A DNA stretch of 64,000 nucleotides from assembly GCA_002110485.1 (NCBI GenBank), contig MOWL01000067.1, positions 2,418,001-2,482,000 of the forward strand, written 5' to 3'. This DNA comes from Emergomyces orientalis (lineage: Eukaryota > Ascomycota > Eurotiomycetes > Onygenales > Ajellomycetaceae). Below, piece after piece: positions 33,128 through 44,900 of this stretch (the first letter of the stretch is position 1; each line of letters opens with the position of its first letter). The position numbers were made by a program, and so were the translations under genes. The notes beneath the pieces were generated by a model. That model was given only the letters and a program-made list of their open reading frames with translations. It had not been told where the DNA came from and did no database searches.

Positions 33128-33611
33128 CATTTCCACTCTACTCTGTCCCGAGACATCGGACGACGACAACGACAGCAAGAATCCAGCGTCATCATCTCAC
33201 ATCCCATCATCGACAACATCTATTTATCTCCCAGTGAACCGCCACTATGGTTAATCAACCCAGATCTATTTCCTGCTAGGCGTCCATCGTCTGGCTAAGT
33301 CGATCCTCTAAGAGTTGTCCTTGCACCCAGCCTGGAACGCGCTTATCGTTGCTCGACTTGCTCACGCAGGCTATTCCTCCCACCTAGGTCACTTCCACTT
33401 CACTCGCCAATTTCCATAGCAAACGAGAGGGAGTTCTCTCAGTCTGCTCTCAACATATCTTCTACGCTTGCGCTTTTCGATATTATCGGAAAATATTATC
33501 GCGACTAGCCCAGTTCCGTTGCACACGCCGAGATCGGGCTTCAGGTCGCTTGATTTGTCTCGTTCATCGAACCATCCCCGCGAAGTTATCGACATCAAGA
33601 CATCTACCAGA

Positions 33612-34691
33612 ATGAAGGTCCGAAGGAACAACCCTCGGGATACCCATCTCTAGATTGTTAGTGTTGCTGATGAAATTTATAATGTGTAGTTCCTTCCACT
33701 CAGCGAGTTTGAGGACGTGACAAGTGCCCTCAACTTTGACACGGAAGACTGCCACGTTGTTGGAGGATGCGATCTATATACCACAAAGGCCGCAGGAGCG
33801 GATAAGAAGTTGTACAAGAATATCGAAAACTCTCTCGAGTCTCAATATGAGTCGCTCTTGCGGCTCTCGGCCTCCCTCTCACCTCCCAATGCCACGCACG
33901 CGGCGCAATCGCTGAACTTATCCCGTTCGAGTCCGTTTGGTCCATTGAGTGAACATTCAAGTCGAAGAATATTCGCGTACCTCATCGCGACGCTCAATGC
34001 CAGCCATCCCGATTACGACTTCTCGCATCTCCTCCGCCCTTCCGATTTCCGCCGCGAGAGAAGCCTCAAGCGGGTGATGAATACCATCGATACCACATTA
34101 TTCAATCTTCGACCACGCCTAGAGAGAGACGTGACTCCTCCAACACCTGCCATGGCCTCCGGCCCTCATCCAACGGCGACGACACATTCGTGGGGACCTC
34201 GTATGTGGAAAATAATAGACGATCAAATGTCCTTGAAGGAGTGCACGGTATTCTGCTATGCTCCGGAAGAAGACCCATATGACGGCGAAGACGGCGCCAT
34301 CTGGAGCTTGAACTATTTCTTTTTCAACAAGGCTCGAAAACGCGTCTGCTACCTCTACCTTCGTGGAATCAGTATCCTCAGTCATCCGCCAGATGGAACC
34401 ACTACACCATCATTGGCTGGGAAACGATACGGCGACGATGGATTCTCAACACCCGATTATGGTGCACGCAAACGTGCCCGATACTGGCTGGGCGACCGCG
34501 CAACGCTGAGGATGAGCGATTCGAGCAGTGACGAAGATGAATCACCCGAGGCATCCGCAAGACCGGCCCGACCGGTTGTTGACGAATATGATAATTATCT
34601 ACTTAGCGACGAAGACACACGCTCGAGGTCTCACAGCAAGAGCACTGTTCGTGCGATGAGCGAAGAAATCGCCGACGCCATGGAGGTTTAG
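33612..34691 (+). CDS. maf1: RNA polymerase III repressor Maf1
   Basis: Nutrient- and TOR-controlled repressor that binds Pol III and shuts down tRNA and 5S synthesis. Two exons (33612-33617, 33690-34691; intron 72 nt) give 335 residues. The first coding exon is only ATG AAG, giving MK, and joins FLPLSEFEDVTSALNF, the standard Maf1 N-terminus. The donor reads GTCCGA, far from consensus. Core motifs are CHVVGGCDLYTTKAAGADKK, HPDYDFSHLLRP, MWKIIDDQMSLKECTVFCY and IWSLNYFFFNKARKRVCYLY. The C-terminal tail is Ser/Asp/Arg-rich and likely phosphorylated. Everything past the first exon is certain; the six-base exon is inferred from the family N-terminus and frame. Confidence 0.94.
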
Positions 34692-35661
34692 GTGAGGAAT
34701 GAAATAGTTTGCCTGTCTTGCAATTCTCGCAAATTTTACTATTGCTCAACGTTTATGGGACGTCAACCTCTACCTGCCTAGAGGGGAGGTGGCACAATGC
34801 TACCTAAAGAGGTCTATATTCATCCTGGGCCTCGACGTCGAAGGTGGGGAAATCCGGAAAGAATTCCCTCATACGAGAATGGAAATATTATGTCCATTAT
34901 TTTCTGTTTGATTTTTGATTCTTACATGTTGTTTCCAGCTGAGGAGTCCGAAGGCCATTTGTTGGATCCGGCGTTCTATGGACTTCTTTGACTTTTCTTT
35001 TTTTGTGGATGATAATGATACCAGGCCTCAGTTGCGGTTTTCTTTTATTTTGTATCTCTTCTCTCCTACGACACAGTACATACTAATCCGGTTATGGGGG
35101 TGGGCGGGGTCTGGCATGGGGTGGTTGGCTGGGTTCAGCATTTGCACATTTTGCTTGTTCCGTCTCATCTTTTTCTCTATTCTATTGCATTTGTCTATAT
35201 TAGTGTTACTCTTATTATTATCTGACCTATTATGTTTTTCCGAAATGCATTGCGAGCACGAAATTTCAGCACTGTCTCAATCAATTTGCCATAGCTAGAC
35301 GGCTTGGTAGCATATATATTTTTCTGTGCATTGCATTGCATGTTGAAATTTTAGGAATCAAGTATGGAAATGGATCGGGTATCATTTATAAATTTTCTGG
35401 CCTGTTTAAGTATTATATAGTAATATCACAACTACATCAGCTAAAGATTACCCATGTATACCCATTCTTCCCTACTCTTCAAATGGATCAATGATGCGAT
35501 TCTCATGTGGTGAGTATGAGATGACGTAAGCGATGTGTGCGGGTCACATGTTTCAGAGTGCAACTGGACAGCTTCAACCTATCCAGAGACAGCTCATTAG
35601 ATATCGAATGACCATTCACCCTTTTGATAACATCTCTACTTTTCGACCTGTGCGAATACCA
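34692..35661. other. Intergenic, MAF1 3' side to the coiled-coil gene
   Basis: Nothing beyond T-rich sequence and short frames; likely the 3' untranslated region of MAF1 and the leader of the next gene. Confidence 0.55.
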
Positions 35662-38043
35662 ATGGCGGACGCAGAGGACAAGGCGAAAGCTGAGAAGCTT
35701 GCCGCTGCTAAAAAACGGGTACGTGCTGTTGTTTGGTGTTGTGTATAGCAGCATATTGTGGCATTCCCCTATACTCCCTCCTACTGGTAACATAGATGGA
35801 TGGAATCAATTTCTGCGCAAATCTTACATTATGAAACCTAAGACTTTGTGCGCGTTGTTACGGAGTGTTGGATTAACTTCGTTTGTTTGCTGAGAAGTTA
35901 TAAAAAAACAAAATTTCTAACGGTTCGTTCGGGATGCGTGGCTACAGGTTGCGCAACTGCAGAAACAACAAGCGAAGAAGGCCGGGAAGAAATCTGGCGG
36001 GACCAGTGGAGGGGGAGAACAAAGCAAAAAGGGAGGAGCTGCGTCAGCGCTGACGAAAACGGACGAGGTGGAAACTCCTCCTGATGTCACTTCTCCCGCA
36101 GCCCAGGAAGAACAACAACAGCAACCACAAGAAGAAGAAGCGAAACATGAACCCCGCACCAAAGAACCTTCATCGCAAGAAGCATTCCAACCCCGCGCCC
36201 CGGAATCCGAAGAAACCCTAGAACCCGAACCCCCCACCCCCGCAAAAGAACCCGCTGTCGAATCCCCCTCCACACGAACTCCACACGCCCGCAAACAATC
36301 CCTATCCGTCCAATCTAAAATCCGCTCCTCCTCCTTCCGCCGCTCCTCCATCGGCCAGCAAACGGGGGTTCAACCAGTTCTCCCATCTCCAAATATCAAG
36401 TCTCCCTCGTTACCACCGCTCAGCCCCGATGGGGACGCGGTGCCTGAGGTATTTAGGAAGCAGGCGCTGCGGCTGGAAGATTTGGAGAGGGAGAATAGAC
36501 GGCTTGAGAGGGAGCTGGAGGATGTTGGGGCGCGGTGGAGGAGGTCGGAGGAGAAGCTGGAGGATTTGAGAGAGGCTAGTGGGGAGTTGGTTGAGGTGCG
36601 GGATCGGTTGGGGAGGGCGGAGAAGAGGGCGGAGGAGGTCGAGAGGTTGGTGAGTGTGTTTGATTTTGTATCTTTACCGTTTTGTTTGGGGGGGGAGTTT
36701 GATGTGACAAAAAGGGTTATTTTCCGGTCTAATGTTTTCAATCGTGGCAGAAAGCGGAAATCACCGCGTTACAACGGCAGAATGCGCTGCTGCATAGTAA
36801 GTCGCATCGGACGAATAGCGGAGCTACAACTGGGAGTTCAGAGTCGCCTCCCTCAGCGTTGCTCGCTCAATTGGATTCTAAATCCGCGACGATCGAAGCT
36901 ATGGAATTGGAAATATCAAATTTACGCGCCCAGCTGAACTCACAATCGTCGACTTCGTCTGCTAGCCAGGAACAGATATCCGCTTTGGAAGATAAGCTTG
37001 CCCGGAGCGAAGAGTCACTTGAGAAAACTCAGCGCGAGCTTGCAGATACCAAGCACTCCCTTAACCGCGCAGCAGAGAAGGCTGTAAAGGAAGGAGTTGA
37101 CAAAACTTCAACGGAGACTCTAATTAAAAACCTAGAACGACAACTTCAAGAAGTTGAAACCGCGAAGACAGAAGCTGATAAGAAGATTGAAACACTAGAG
37201 AAAAAGCTTCAAGCCCTCGGAAACTTACACAAAGAATCCGAAAATAGAAATAACATCCGTCTCCGCGAACGGGATAAGTTCGAAAAAGACGCAGCAATGC
37301 TGAAACGCAAACTCGTCACGATCGAAAACGAAAACCTGCGACTTCGAGAAGAGCGCGAGCGCTTGCGGAAGCGGGAGGCGAGCAACGTCGGAGACGAGGA
37401 GGGTCTCGACGAGCTCGAAGATGAAGAACGACAGCGCCTTGAGAGACGGGTGCGCGAGCTTGAGGGTGAAAATTTCGACCTGCGCCGCGGTATCTGGAAA
37501 GAGAGGAAACGCGAGCTATCTGAGGCTGGCCATCACCGTGAGGGCGACAACGCAGATGAACCTCCCGTCGACTACCCATCTTCAGTCGGTGCGTTTGATG
37601 ATGTAGATCTCGTCGGCGGGTTGCCTGGTAGCGGACCCGCCCACGCCCGCCGGAGAGCTCAACAGCAGAAACATTCATCGTTTACCACCGTGCTCTCTAG
37701 TGGCCTTGCGGCCTTTAGGGGCGAATCGGGTAGTCCAGCAGCTGCAGTACATGAACACCGTAGCCGGGCCGGTTCGACCATAAGCCATGGCACGGGGTAC
37801 TCGCATAATCAGCTTCTATCGGAGAAGATGGGTGATGATGATGGCGTTTGGGATGATGGGGATATTGATCCGGTTGCATACGCGGAAGCCCAGGCAGCTG
37901 AGGAGAAGAAGATGAGGGATGAGCGGGTCCAGGAGATTAATAAGACGTTGAAGAATTGGAAAGGATGGAGGTTGGATTTGGTTGAGTCGAGGTATGGCGC
38001 TCAGGGGGCTGGGGTGGGACTTGGTGAGATCTTTGAGGTTTGA
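35662..38043 (+). CDS. Long coiled-coil protein, possible golgin
   Basis: Three exons (35662-35718, 35948-36649, 36751-38043) give 683 residues. The start MADAEDKAKAEKLAAAKKR and VAQLQKQQAKKAGKK is a highly charged helix. A Pro/Glu-rich disordered stretch follows (about 60-165). Long coiled coils cover about 185-265 and 295-500, with runs such as LEDLERENRRLERELEDVG and LIKNLERQLQEVETAK. The tail is disordered then acidic, ending NKTLKNWKGWRLDLVESRYG. It resembles proteins annotated in Aspergilli as M protein repeat protein, and the architecture fits a Golgi tether, but I see no certain GRIP or GRAB domain. Introns are in frame. The function is not established from sequence. Confidence 0.82.
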
Positions 38044-38961
38044 GGTTTGAAATTCGAGGTGTATGTTGGTTGTTGGTTGTTGACTGTTGGGCCGGATTAA
38101 TCACTAACCAAGGGAAGGAAGGGGTTTTTTTTACTGCTATGTGATTATATTGGAATGGCGTGGCATGGTATTTGGCTGGTATATGGTTCTTGTTATAACA
38201 TATCGTCTCAGCTATTATTTTGTTGGCTTTTTTTGCCTCATCATACACATACCATTTCGGCGAATTCTTTATTTACCTTTCCTTGAAGCTACAAATAGTT
38301 TTTGAGCACTGTATCCTTAACTTGAACCTTTAAATACCCTTTCCCTTCCCGCTGCATGATGTATACTTCCCAGCACTTTACTTCCGGATATTCTATACTG
38401 GATCGGTTTAAACATGAAGTTTGCCGAAATTGGAAAATAAATACCTAATTACCTATCCTTCGCAAAAATCCAGTTCCTCCTTAGTGCCAACAATCCCTTA
38501 ATTAATAATACGTCACCAGATTTATTACATGGGACGTATTGTGGTCTCCCATCATACTTTGAATGAACCGAACCAGTTAAACTGTCTCCCCAGGATGGAT
38601 TGGGGCGCACGAGAGAAAAAATTGTCCAATATAAATAGCCTACCGAAAAAGAATACAGATCATTTACTGGGGTGACGGGTAAACACAGCACCTGGAGATT
38701 GGTAGTAAAGGAAAGAAGAAGTTTTTCTGAAATAACGCCAGACCGAAACATTGCAAGCGGCCCAAGATTTGTAGTGACGAAAACCCCACGAATCAATCAT
38801 ACAAAAGGGGAGTTAAAACGTCGGTAAAATAAAATAAAATTGAAAAGATTGACAAAACAGAAATAGCCCACAAAAATGAAAACGTATCAACGAAAATGCA
38901 ACAGATGAATTGAGAAAATATCCATCCAAATACCATAAAAAAAAATTTACCCAGCCACTCC
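38044..38961. other. Convergent 3' region
   Basis: Spacer between the convergent coiled-coil gene and ERV41. AT-rich with no motif-bearing frame. Nothing further is seen. Confidence 0.55.
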
Positions 38962-40409
38962 TTACTCATCCTCATCATGCGCAACCTTCCCATTCAACAC
39001 CCCTTCCGACATCCTCTGCCTCTTCTTCATAATATCCAACGCCCACATACTAATCTGAAACAACCAACCACCCGCCACCACCACGCCCGCCATAACATTC
39101 ACGAGTCGCACTAGCAGCGCCAGCAAACTACCCTTCTCCTCACTGATAACTAGCAAAATCGGTTCGATGGAGTATTTGAAGAAAATGCCGGGGACATGGT
39201 ATTGCGCGTCGGGCAATTCGCGGGAGCGAGAGGTGACGGCGTACTGATTGGTGAAGATGGTGTTTTTTCGTTGAGAGGGGGTTATGGTTGAGGGATCTGG
39301 GAGGGCTTGGCTGTATGGGTCGACGACGCCGGCGCGTGTGTAGATGGTTGGTACTATGGACATGTAGTACTGGTATTTGTAGAACTTGGCTTGGGTGGTG
39401 GATATGGTTTTGTCGAGGGGGTTGAGGAGGGTGGAGTAGTGCGGGCCGAAGGAGAGTTCAGTGATCATGTGTGAGAAATTGAAGGCTTTATTTGTTATTA
39501 GTAGTTATTAGTATCAGCCTTGTTCGTGGTAAAATGGTAGTAGGGTTAATGGGGGGGGGGTCAAAGAAGAAACGTACAATTATGATCCAAATGCTCCCCA
39601 AACTCGAAATAACCATGGCCCCTCGCCGTAATATGGAAATCACCCTGCACTTTATTCCCTTCCAGACTACCATAGATCCGACACGAATCGGCAGCCTCTC
39701 CCCTCTTTAACTTCGGACCCTTGGGGAACTTGCGCTTGTAGCTCCTCCGCGCCTCCCCCAGCGCATGTCCCACATGCACATCCTCCTCCTGCTCCATCAG
39801 ACGCTCCACATCCTCCTCATTCAGCGTCTGATACTCACGGCCACCCCCGCTCGTCCGCCCATTCAGCTCCCGATTCCACGCAGCCCAGCTGGTCGGCTGC
39901 TTGTCGAGTAAGTCTGAGGCGAGAATTCGATCACCCGCTGCGTCTTGCACGTTGATGCGCAGCCCGTCGCACGGCATGGCGACGACGATGTCTAGGTTCA
40001 TCTGTAGCTCGCGCGACACGCCCTTCTCGACGCTGAAGTGGTGGTTCTCGACGCCCCTGTGCCAGTTGCGGAGCTCGTTTATGGAGAGGAAGGCGCACAA
40101 GGCGAAGACGATGATTGTCCATTGGCCGCCGCGCCGGCTTGAGGAGGTGTACGTGGGTTTTGTTTTTGCTGTAGGTTGGTTTTTTAGGGCGCTGTTAGCT
40201 TTGGGAAAGTTGTTCTATAGGGGTGGGTGGTGACGGGGTTGGAGACACAGAGATAAAGAGATAGATAGCAGGTCTAGTAAACAACCCAATGCGCAATAAC
40301 AACAGTAAAACTTACGAAACGCATCGAAGGTCCTCAGGCCAGATCCGACCCCGTGCTTTTCCCCGAACGCATCATCGTCCAGAGTATGTTTCGCAAACCC
40401 GTTCATCAT
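38962..40409 (-). CDS. erv41: ERGIC/COPII vesicle protein Erv41
   Basis: Membrane protein cycling between ER and Golgi in COPII vesicles, where Erv41-Erv46 retrieve escaped ER proteins. Three exons (40409-40316, 40168-39578, 39485-38962) give 402 residues. The N-terminal cytosolic part (FAKHTLDDDAFGEKHG, LRTFDAFPKTKP) is followed by a first membrane segment (WTIIVFALCAFLSIN) and the lumenal domain, with LQMNLDIVVAMPCDGLRINV, SCRIYGSLEGNKVQGDFHIT and FNFSHMITELSFG. A second membrane helix near the C-terminus (LLALLVRLVNVMAGVVVAGG) ends in a cytosolic tail. Introns of 147 and 92 nt keep frame. A second ATG three bases downstream could also start it. Confidence 0.94.
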
Positions 40410-41926
40410 AGGGGCGGCGGAAGCGATGTTGTCTATCTATATAGTAAAACCAGCGAGGCTCCTGTCAACAATCAAACAGCAACATGGAGGGATATTAATT
40501 CCAAATCGAAATGGAAAAAGCGCTGAATCTCCCACCCCTTTGCCAATTACGTTCACAATCTGATATCAGATAAGAAATAGAGCAGGGGGTGAACAAACAA
40601 AAACATGGTTGGGTCAATGGTCTGAATAGTTATTTCTCTGATATCCGGGGTGACTAAGCTAGGTCGCCGTTAGGCCAGGTTTCCATAACTCGGTGGCGCT
40701 AAACTTAAAATAGACTCCTTGTTTCCCGTCTGTGAAAACTAACAATATTAGATTCGTATATTGTATAACCAGGTGCCGACAATATATAAGTTAAACATAC
40801 ATAACAAATAGCAGATGGACCTATACACCACAACCATCCAAAACAGATATATGTCTGATTGCGATAAGAAAGAAATGGATAAAAAAAACCGTCATAAAGA
40901 GCAAGAAAGCAAAATCTAGCTAAAAAACAAGAGCCCGCTCTAGAAAAGATGAAGAACAAAGCATACATGACGCATCAATTAAAATCAAGCCCGAACCGCA
41001 AGACACCTGGGTCAATGTATATTATATGTACAACCAAATGTGAAGTGGCAAAAAATAAAATAAAAAAAAGGGAGGGGGGGAAGGTAAACACGCGGAGAGG
41101 ACAAAAAAGGAGACGAAAACAGAAATAGCCCAAAGAGGTAGACAGCAACAGACGTGCGAGGAAGACATGGGAAGAAAAAAATACCTGTACGAGAAGAATC
41201 TTCCCCCCTCCGTATGAAAACAAAAACTCTGCTGTGCAAGATGTTGTGTATGCTGTATCTCTAAGAAAAGCGCAGAAAGAAAAAGAAGAAAAGCCGGGGA
41301 CGTAATGATCGCTGGGTTAGCAAGTACAATAAGAAATGAAAATAGTAGCTGCGGATAGAACCGGCCAGGCCATAAAAGAAGGGAATAAACGGAAAATGGG
41401 CTGTAGGAGCCACGTCATAATATAATCGAGTCGGTAACCTTTCCCAAAAAAAAGAGAAACTGGGGCGGGATTAGAACGAAAATAATACGCGACAACAGAA
41501 TCTTGGTAACGAAGAATAAACGGTGACGAAAGTCAAAAATCAAAAACCAATGTTTCCATTCCCTGGAAGAGAAAACACAGGGAAAAGAAGTTTGTTAATT
41601 TGCTATACATCATGAGGGAAAAAAAAATGAAGGCAGAAGCAAAAAGGTGGAAACCGGACATTAAATACAGCGAGCATATCAAGCAACATTCGCGCAATTG
41701 TAGAGTGAGTGAGTGAGCGAGTGAGCTTGTCGAACTGGATACAGAAAAGAATCGCAAATGCAGAGTGTGGGGTATGAACTGAAATAAGATTGGGAATAAA
41801 ATATGAAACATTTCGAACCGTTAGAACAATTGACAATGGAGTATTTTTTTCTTCTTTTTTTGTTTGGAGTCACGGATAAAGAGACCCAAGACCCGTTTAT
41901 GACACGGTAGGAGATAGGCCGGATCG
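40410..41926. other. Intergenic, ERV41 promoter and Pom1 3' side
   Basis: Purine-rich on the plus strand in the second half, with a GAGT run at 41703-41726. Open frames reading the T-rich complement are low complexity. No gene is supported. Confidence 0.5.
41703..41726. repeat. (GAGT)n microsatellite
   Basis: About six imperfect GAGT units in the probable 3' untranslated region of the kinase gene. Confidence 0.8.
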
Positions 41927-44900
41927 TCACCTTGTTTTCTGCACCACCGTAATAACGGAGTTAGTATTTCATAGAGGTGCAGAAAACCGGGGCAGCGGGG
42001 GTTGTAGGCTTCAGCTTACCAAGCTGGTTGCCGCTGCCGCTGTTGCAAAATCCGCTTTTCCGCTCGTAGCTCTCGTGACCCGTGGCAAGGCAGAACCAGA
42101 CATTGGATTCCCATTTGACGTTCGTTTTGTAGTACTATTCGCCATGGATACGTTAGTTGTGGCCGAATTCCGCTTTGGACCAGTATTTTTAATTGGAGAT
42201 TGGCTTGGTATATCCCGGGTCCTTCCTCCACCCTTGGCGCTAAGAGATGGTGGATCAGGAAGCGGCCGTATGGTGGATGTAGCGGGTCCTGAAGCCATGC
42301 GTTTTCCTGGTGAGTTTATCGGAGCGAGATGGCCCCGCGACCGAGGAGTGGACTTGATGCCAGTGATGAACTCGTGGTTTAAAGCGTCGTTTGGAGTGAG
42401 TCTTCGTGTTGGGTCCCATCTTAAACAGCGAGTGATAAAATCGAGAAAAGCGTCATCATCGCATTTCAGGGCTTGGCGGAGATCCTTGGAACTTGGTCTT
42501 CTCCTCCTCCCCTTGGATGAGACCGTCAAACGGGGTTTCCCAAGAGAGTCGAAGAAAAGTTTTCTCCGCGTACTCTTTTCAATGAGGTGCTTTTCGGGGG
42601 GTCCAAACACCTCCATAATACATGCCAGCTGCTCTTGCTCATTTTCCCCAGGGAATATAGGATAGCCAGTGAATAATTCAGCAAGTATGCAGCCTATACT
42701 CCACATGTCAATGGGCATACCATAAGACATGCCCAAAATAACTTCAGGAGAGCGGTAAAACCGGCTCTGGATGTAGGTGTACACTTTCTCGTTCTCAAAA
42801 CAACTCGAGCCAAAATCGATCACCTTGATTTCTGAATGCATAGGATGGGCTAGTAGCACGTTCTCCGGTTTCAGGTCACAATGAATGACCTTATTCTTGT
42901 GCAAAAGGACCAAAGTGCTGAGCAACTGTTTTGTAAAACGGCGAATGAGTTTGAGGGAGAATCCTCTGAAATCATGAGCTTTAATAAACTCATACAAGTT
43001 CATCCCGAGAAGTTCAGTCGATATACAGAGGTGCCCGCGGAAGTAAAAGCTTTGAGTAAAGTTCACCACGCTGTGACGTCGGTGGGGATCCTGTGGGTTT
43101 GGTTAGAATCTAAGGCAGAACAGTAGATACTTGTGGAAAGAAAGAAACGTACCCATTCTTTCAGCTTTTGCAGAATATTTACTTCGACAAGCGCCTGTTG
43201 GTGGAATCGCTTTTTATTTCTGATAATTTTCACAGCAACGAGAGAACCAGTTTTATGGTCAACGCATCGGACCACCTGGCCAAAACTTCCCTTGCCTAGA
43301 ATATCGACTATTTCATACCGGTATGCAAGATGGTCCCCGATGACGATGTTGTAATCACCACGCTCATCATCATACCCAAAATTGGCGGTTTGGGCATTAA
43401 GATCGCCGACATGTTTTTTCGCCTTGTGCGTACCACAGAAGTAGATGTCTTTGAAATCAATAATTTCGCCTTTTTCGAATATATTCAAGCTAGCCATCTT
43501 TAGAGCCTGGGAAGGTCCAACTCTCTCCTTGGGGCTTGCCCGCCGTCGCAATTCGTCCAGCTCCTTTGCAGCGGTTTCGAAATCTTTTCGTTTACTGCCT
43601 AGTTTCCTCATTTCTTCTTCAGCTGATAAATCATCACGGTCCAGATTTTGATCTTGAGAGCGAAGCTTGGATGTCGTTGATTTGGAGCTTGACAGAAGTT
43701 TATGCACAGGCGATAATAGAGATGATGCCGAACGAGTCGGTTGACTGTCGGCATCGCCAGCATCCGTTGAAGGACTAGGGTTGAGCGCCAGGCTATGTTC
43801 ACTGCTAATGCTCTGGGTCCGGTGAGCGAGACCGTTTGTGACACTCGACGTGGACGCTTTCCGTCTTGATTGCAGATAGGTGGGTTTGGAATTTGGGCTT
43901 TGTCTGGTAGTTGACAGATTATTCCAAGTAGCTGAAGCTGGAAGTTTTGGCGGAGGCATGCTGCCAAATTTGGCTGAATGGTTGCTTGGTTCCTTAATGG
44001 TGTGGTGTGACTTTGCCCTCTGATGATCGGAGCTAGGGTTTCGCTGCGTGAAAGACGGTGCGCTACTCTCAGATTCCGTATCTCCAGTCATTTGGGAGCT
44101 CAAGCTCGACGGCTCAACACGCGGTGAAATAGTAGCAAACTGGGTTTGAGGCCGAGGGCCGGTCAGCCTGCTAGTATTATTCCTGGAGTATTCGCTGGGA
44201 AGTTGGGGTCGAATATGAGAAAATTCTCCACCAGCTTTTGGCAGTGATGAAGAAACGTAAGGAGACACGCTTCTGTGGTCAGACAGAATATCCAAAGGCT
44301 CAAGAGCACTGGAGCTATTTTCGGCCCGGAACCGTATTGGGTCAGTGCGCAGTGCATGATGCGAACTGGTGCTCCTCGGTTGTGTGGATGGCAGAACTTC
44401 ATGATCGTGCATATTGTGGGAAAAGAAGCTGGCTTTAGAAGCGGTCATTGGGGTGGTTGGAGTCTTGGCCATGGTTTGCCGGGGCGGGGGTGTCCTGGAG
44501 ACGCGCAGGGTCGGGTCTTGGGAGTTTTTATCCCGCAAAGAATCGATTTTGTTAGCCATAGGAATGCTTAGGGGCAATAGATTGAGTGGCGGGAGCTTCA
44601 ATGGCTGGAGATTCTTTCGACCGATATTTGACGCCGGTCTGGGTTTAGGCTCCGTCCGATGGGTAACTAGTCTCGTAACATGGAAGTCATCTCTTGTAGG
44701 CCCTTTGGTAGGAGTTTCGATGGGAACGGAATCTAGTCTTGAACCACTTTTGAGTAATTCGACTTCAAAAGGCAGACTTGATTTTCGAGCAGTAGGCAAC
44801 TGAAGCTCTCCTTCAGTTTTGGGTGATTCATACGCCTTGGGAATAGCTGGAACCGGGGGAACTTCTTCCTCGTCGTTATTAGACGTGTTCTCAGTACGTG

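Larger units (their letters stand above)
32280..33611. other. Intergenic, AP-1 sigma to MAF1
   Basis: Contains a TCG repeat at 32309-32332 and two CACGTG sites (33046-33051, 33120-33125). A minus-strand frame at 32737-33105 looks partly coding but has no ATG start and no recognised family. No gene is called. Confidence 0.5.
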
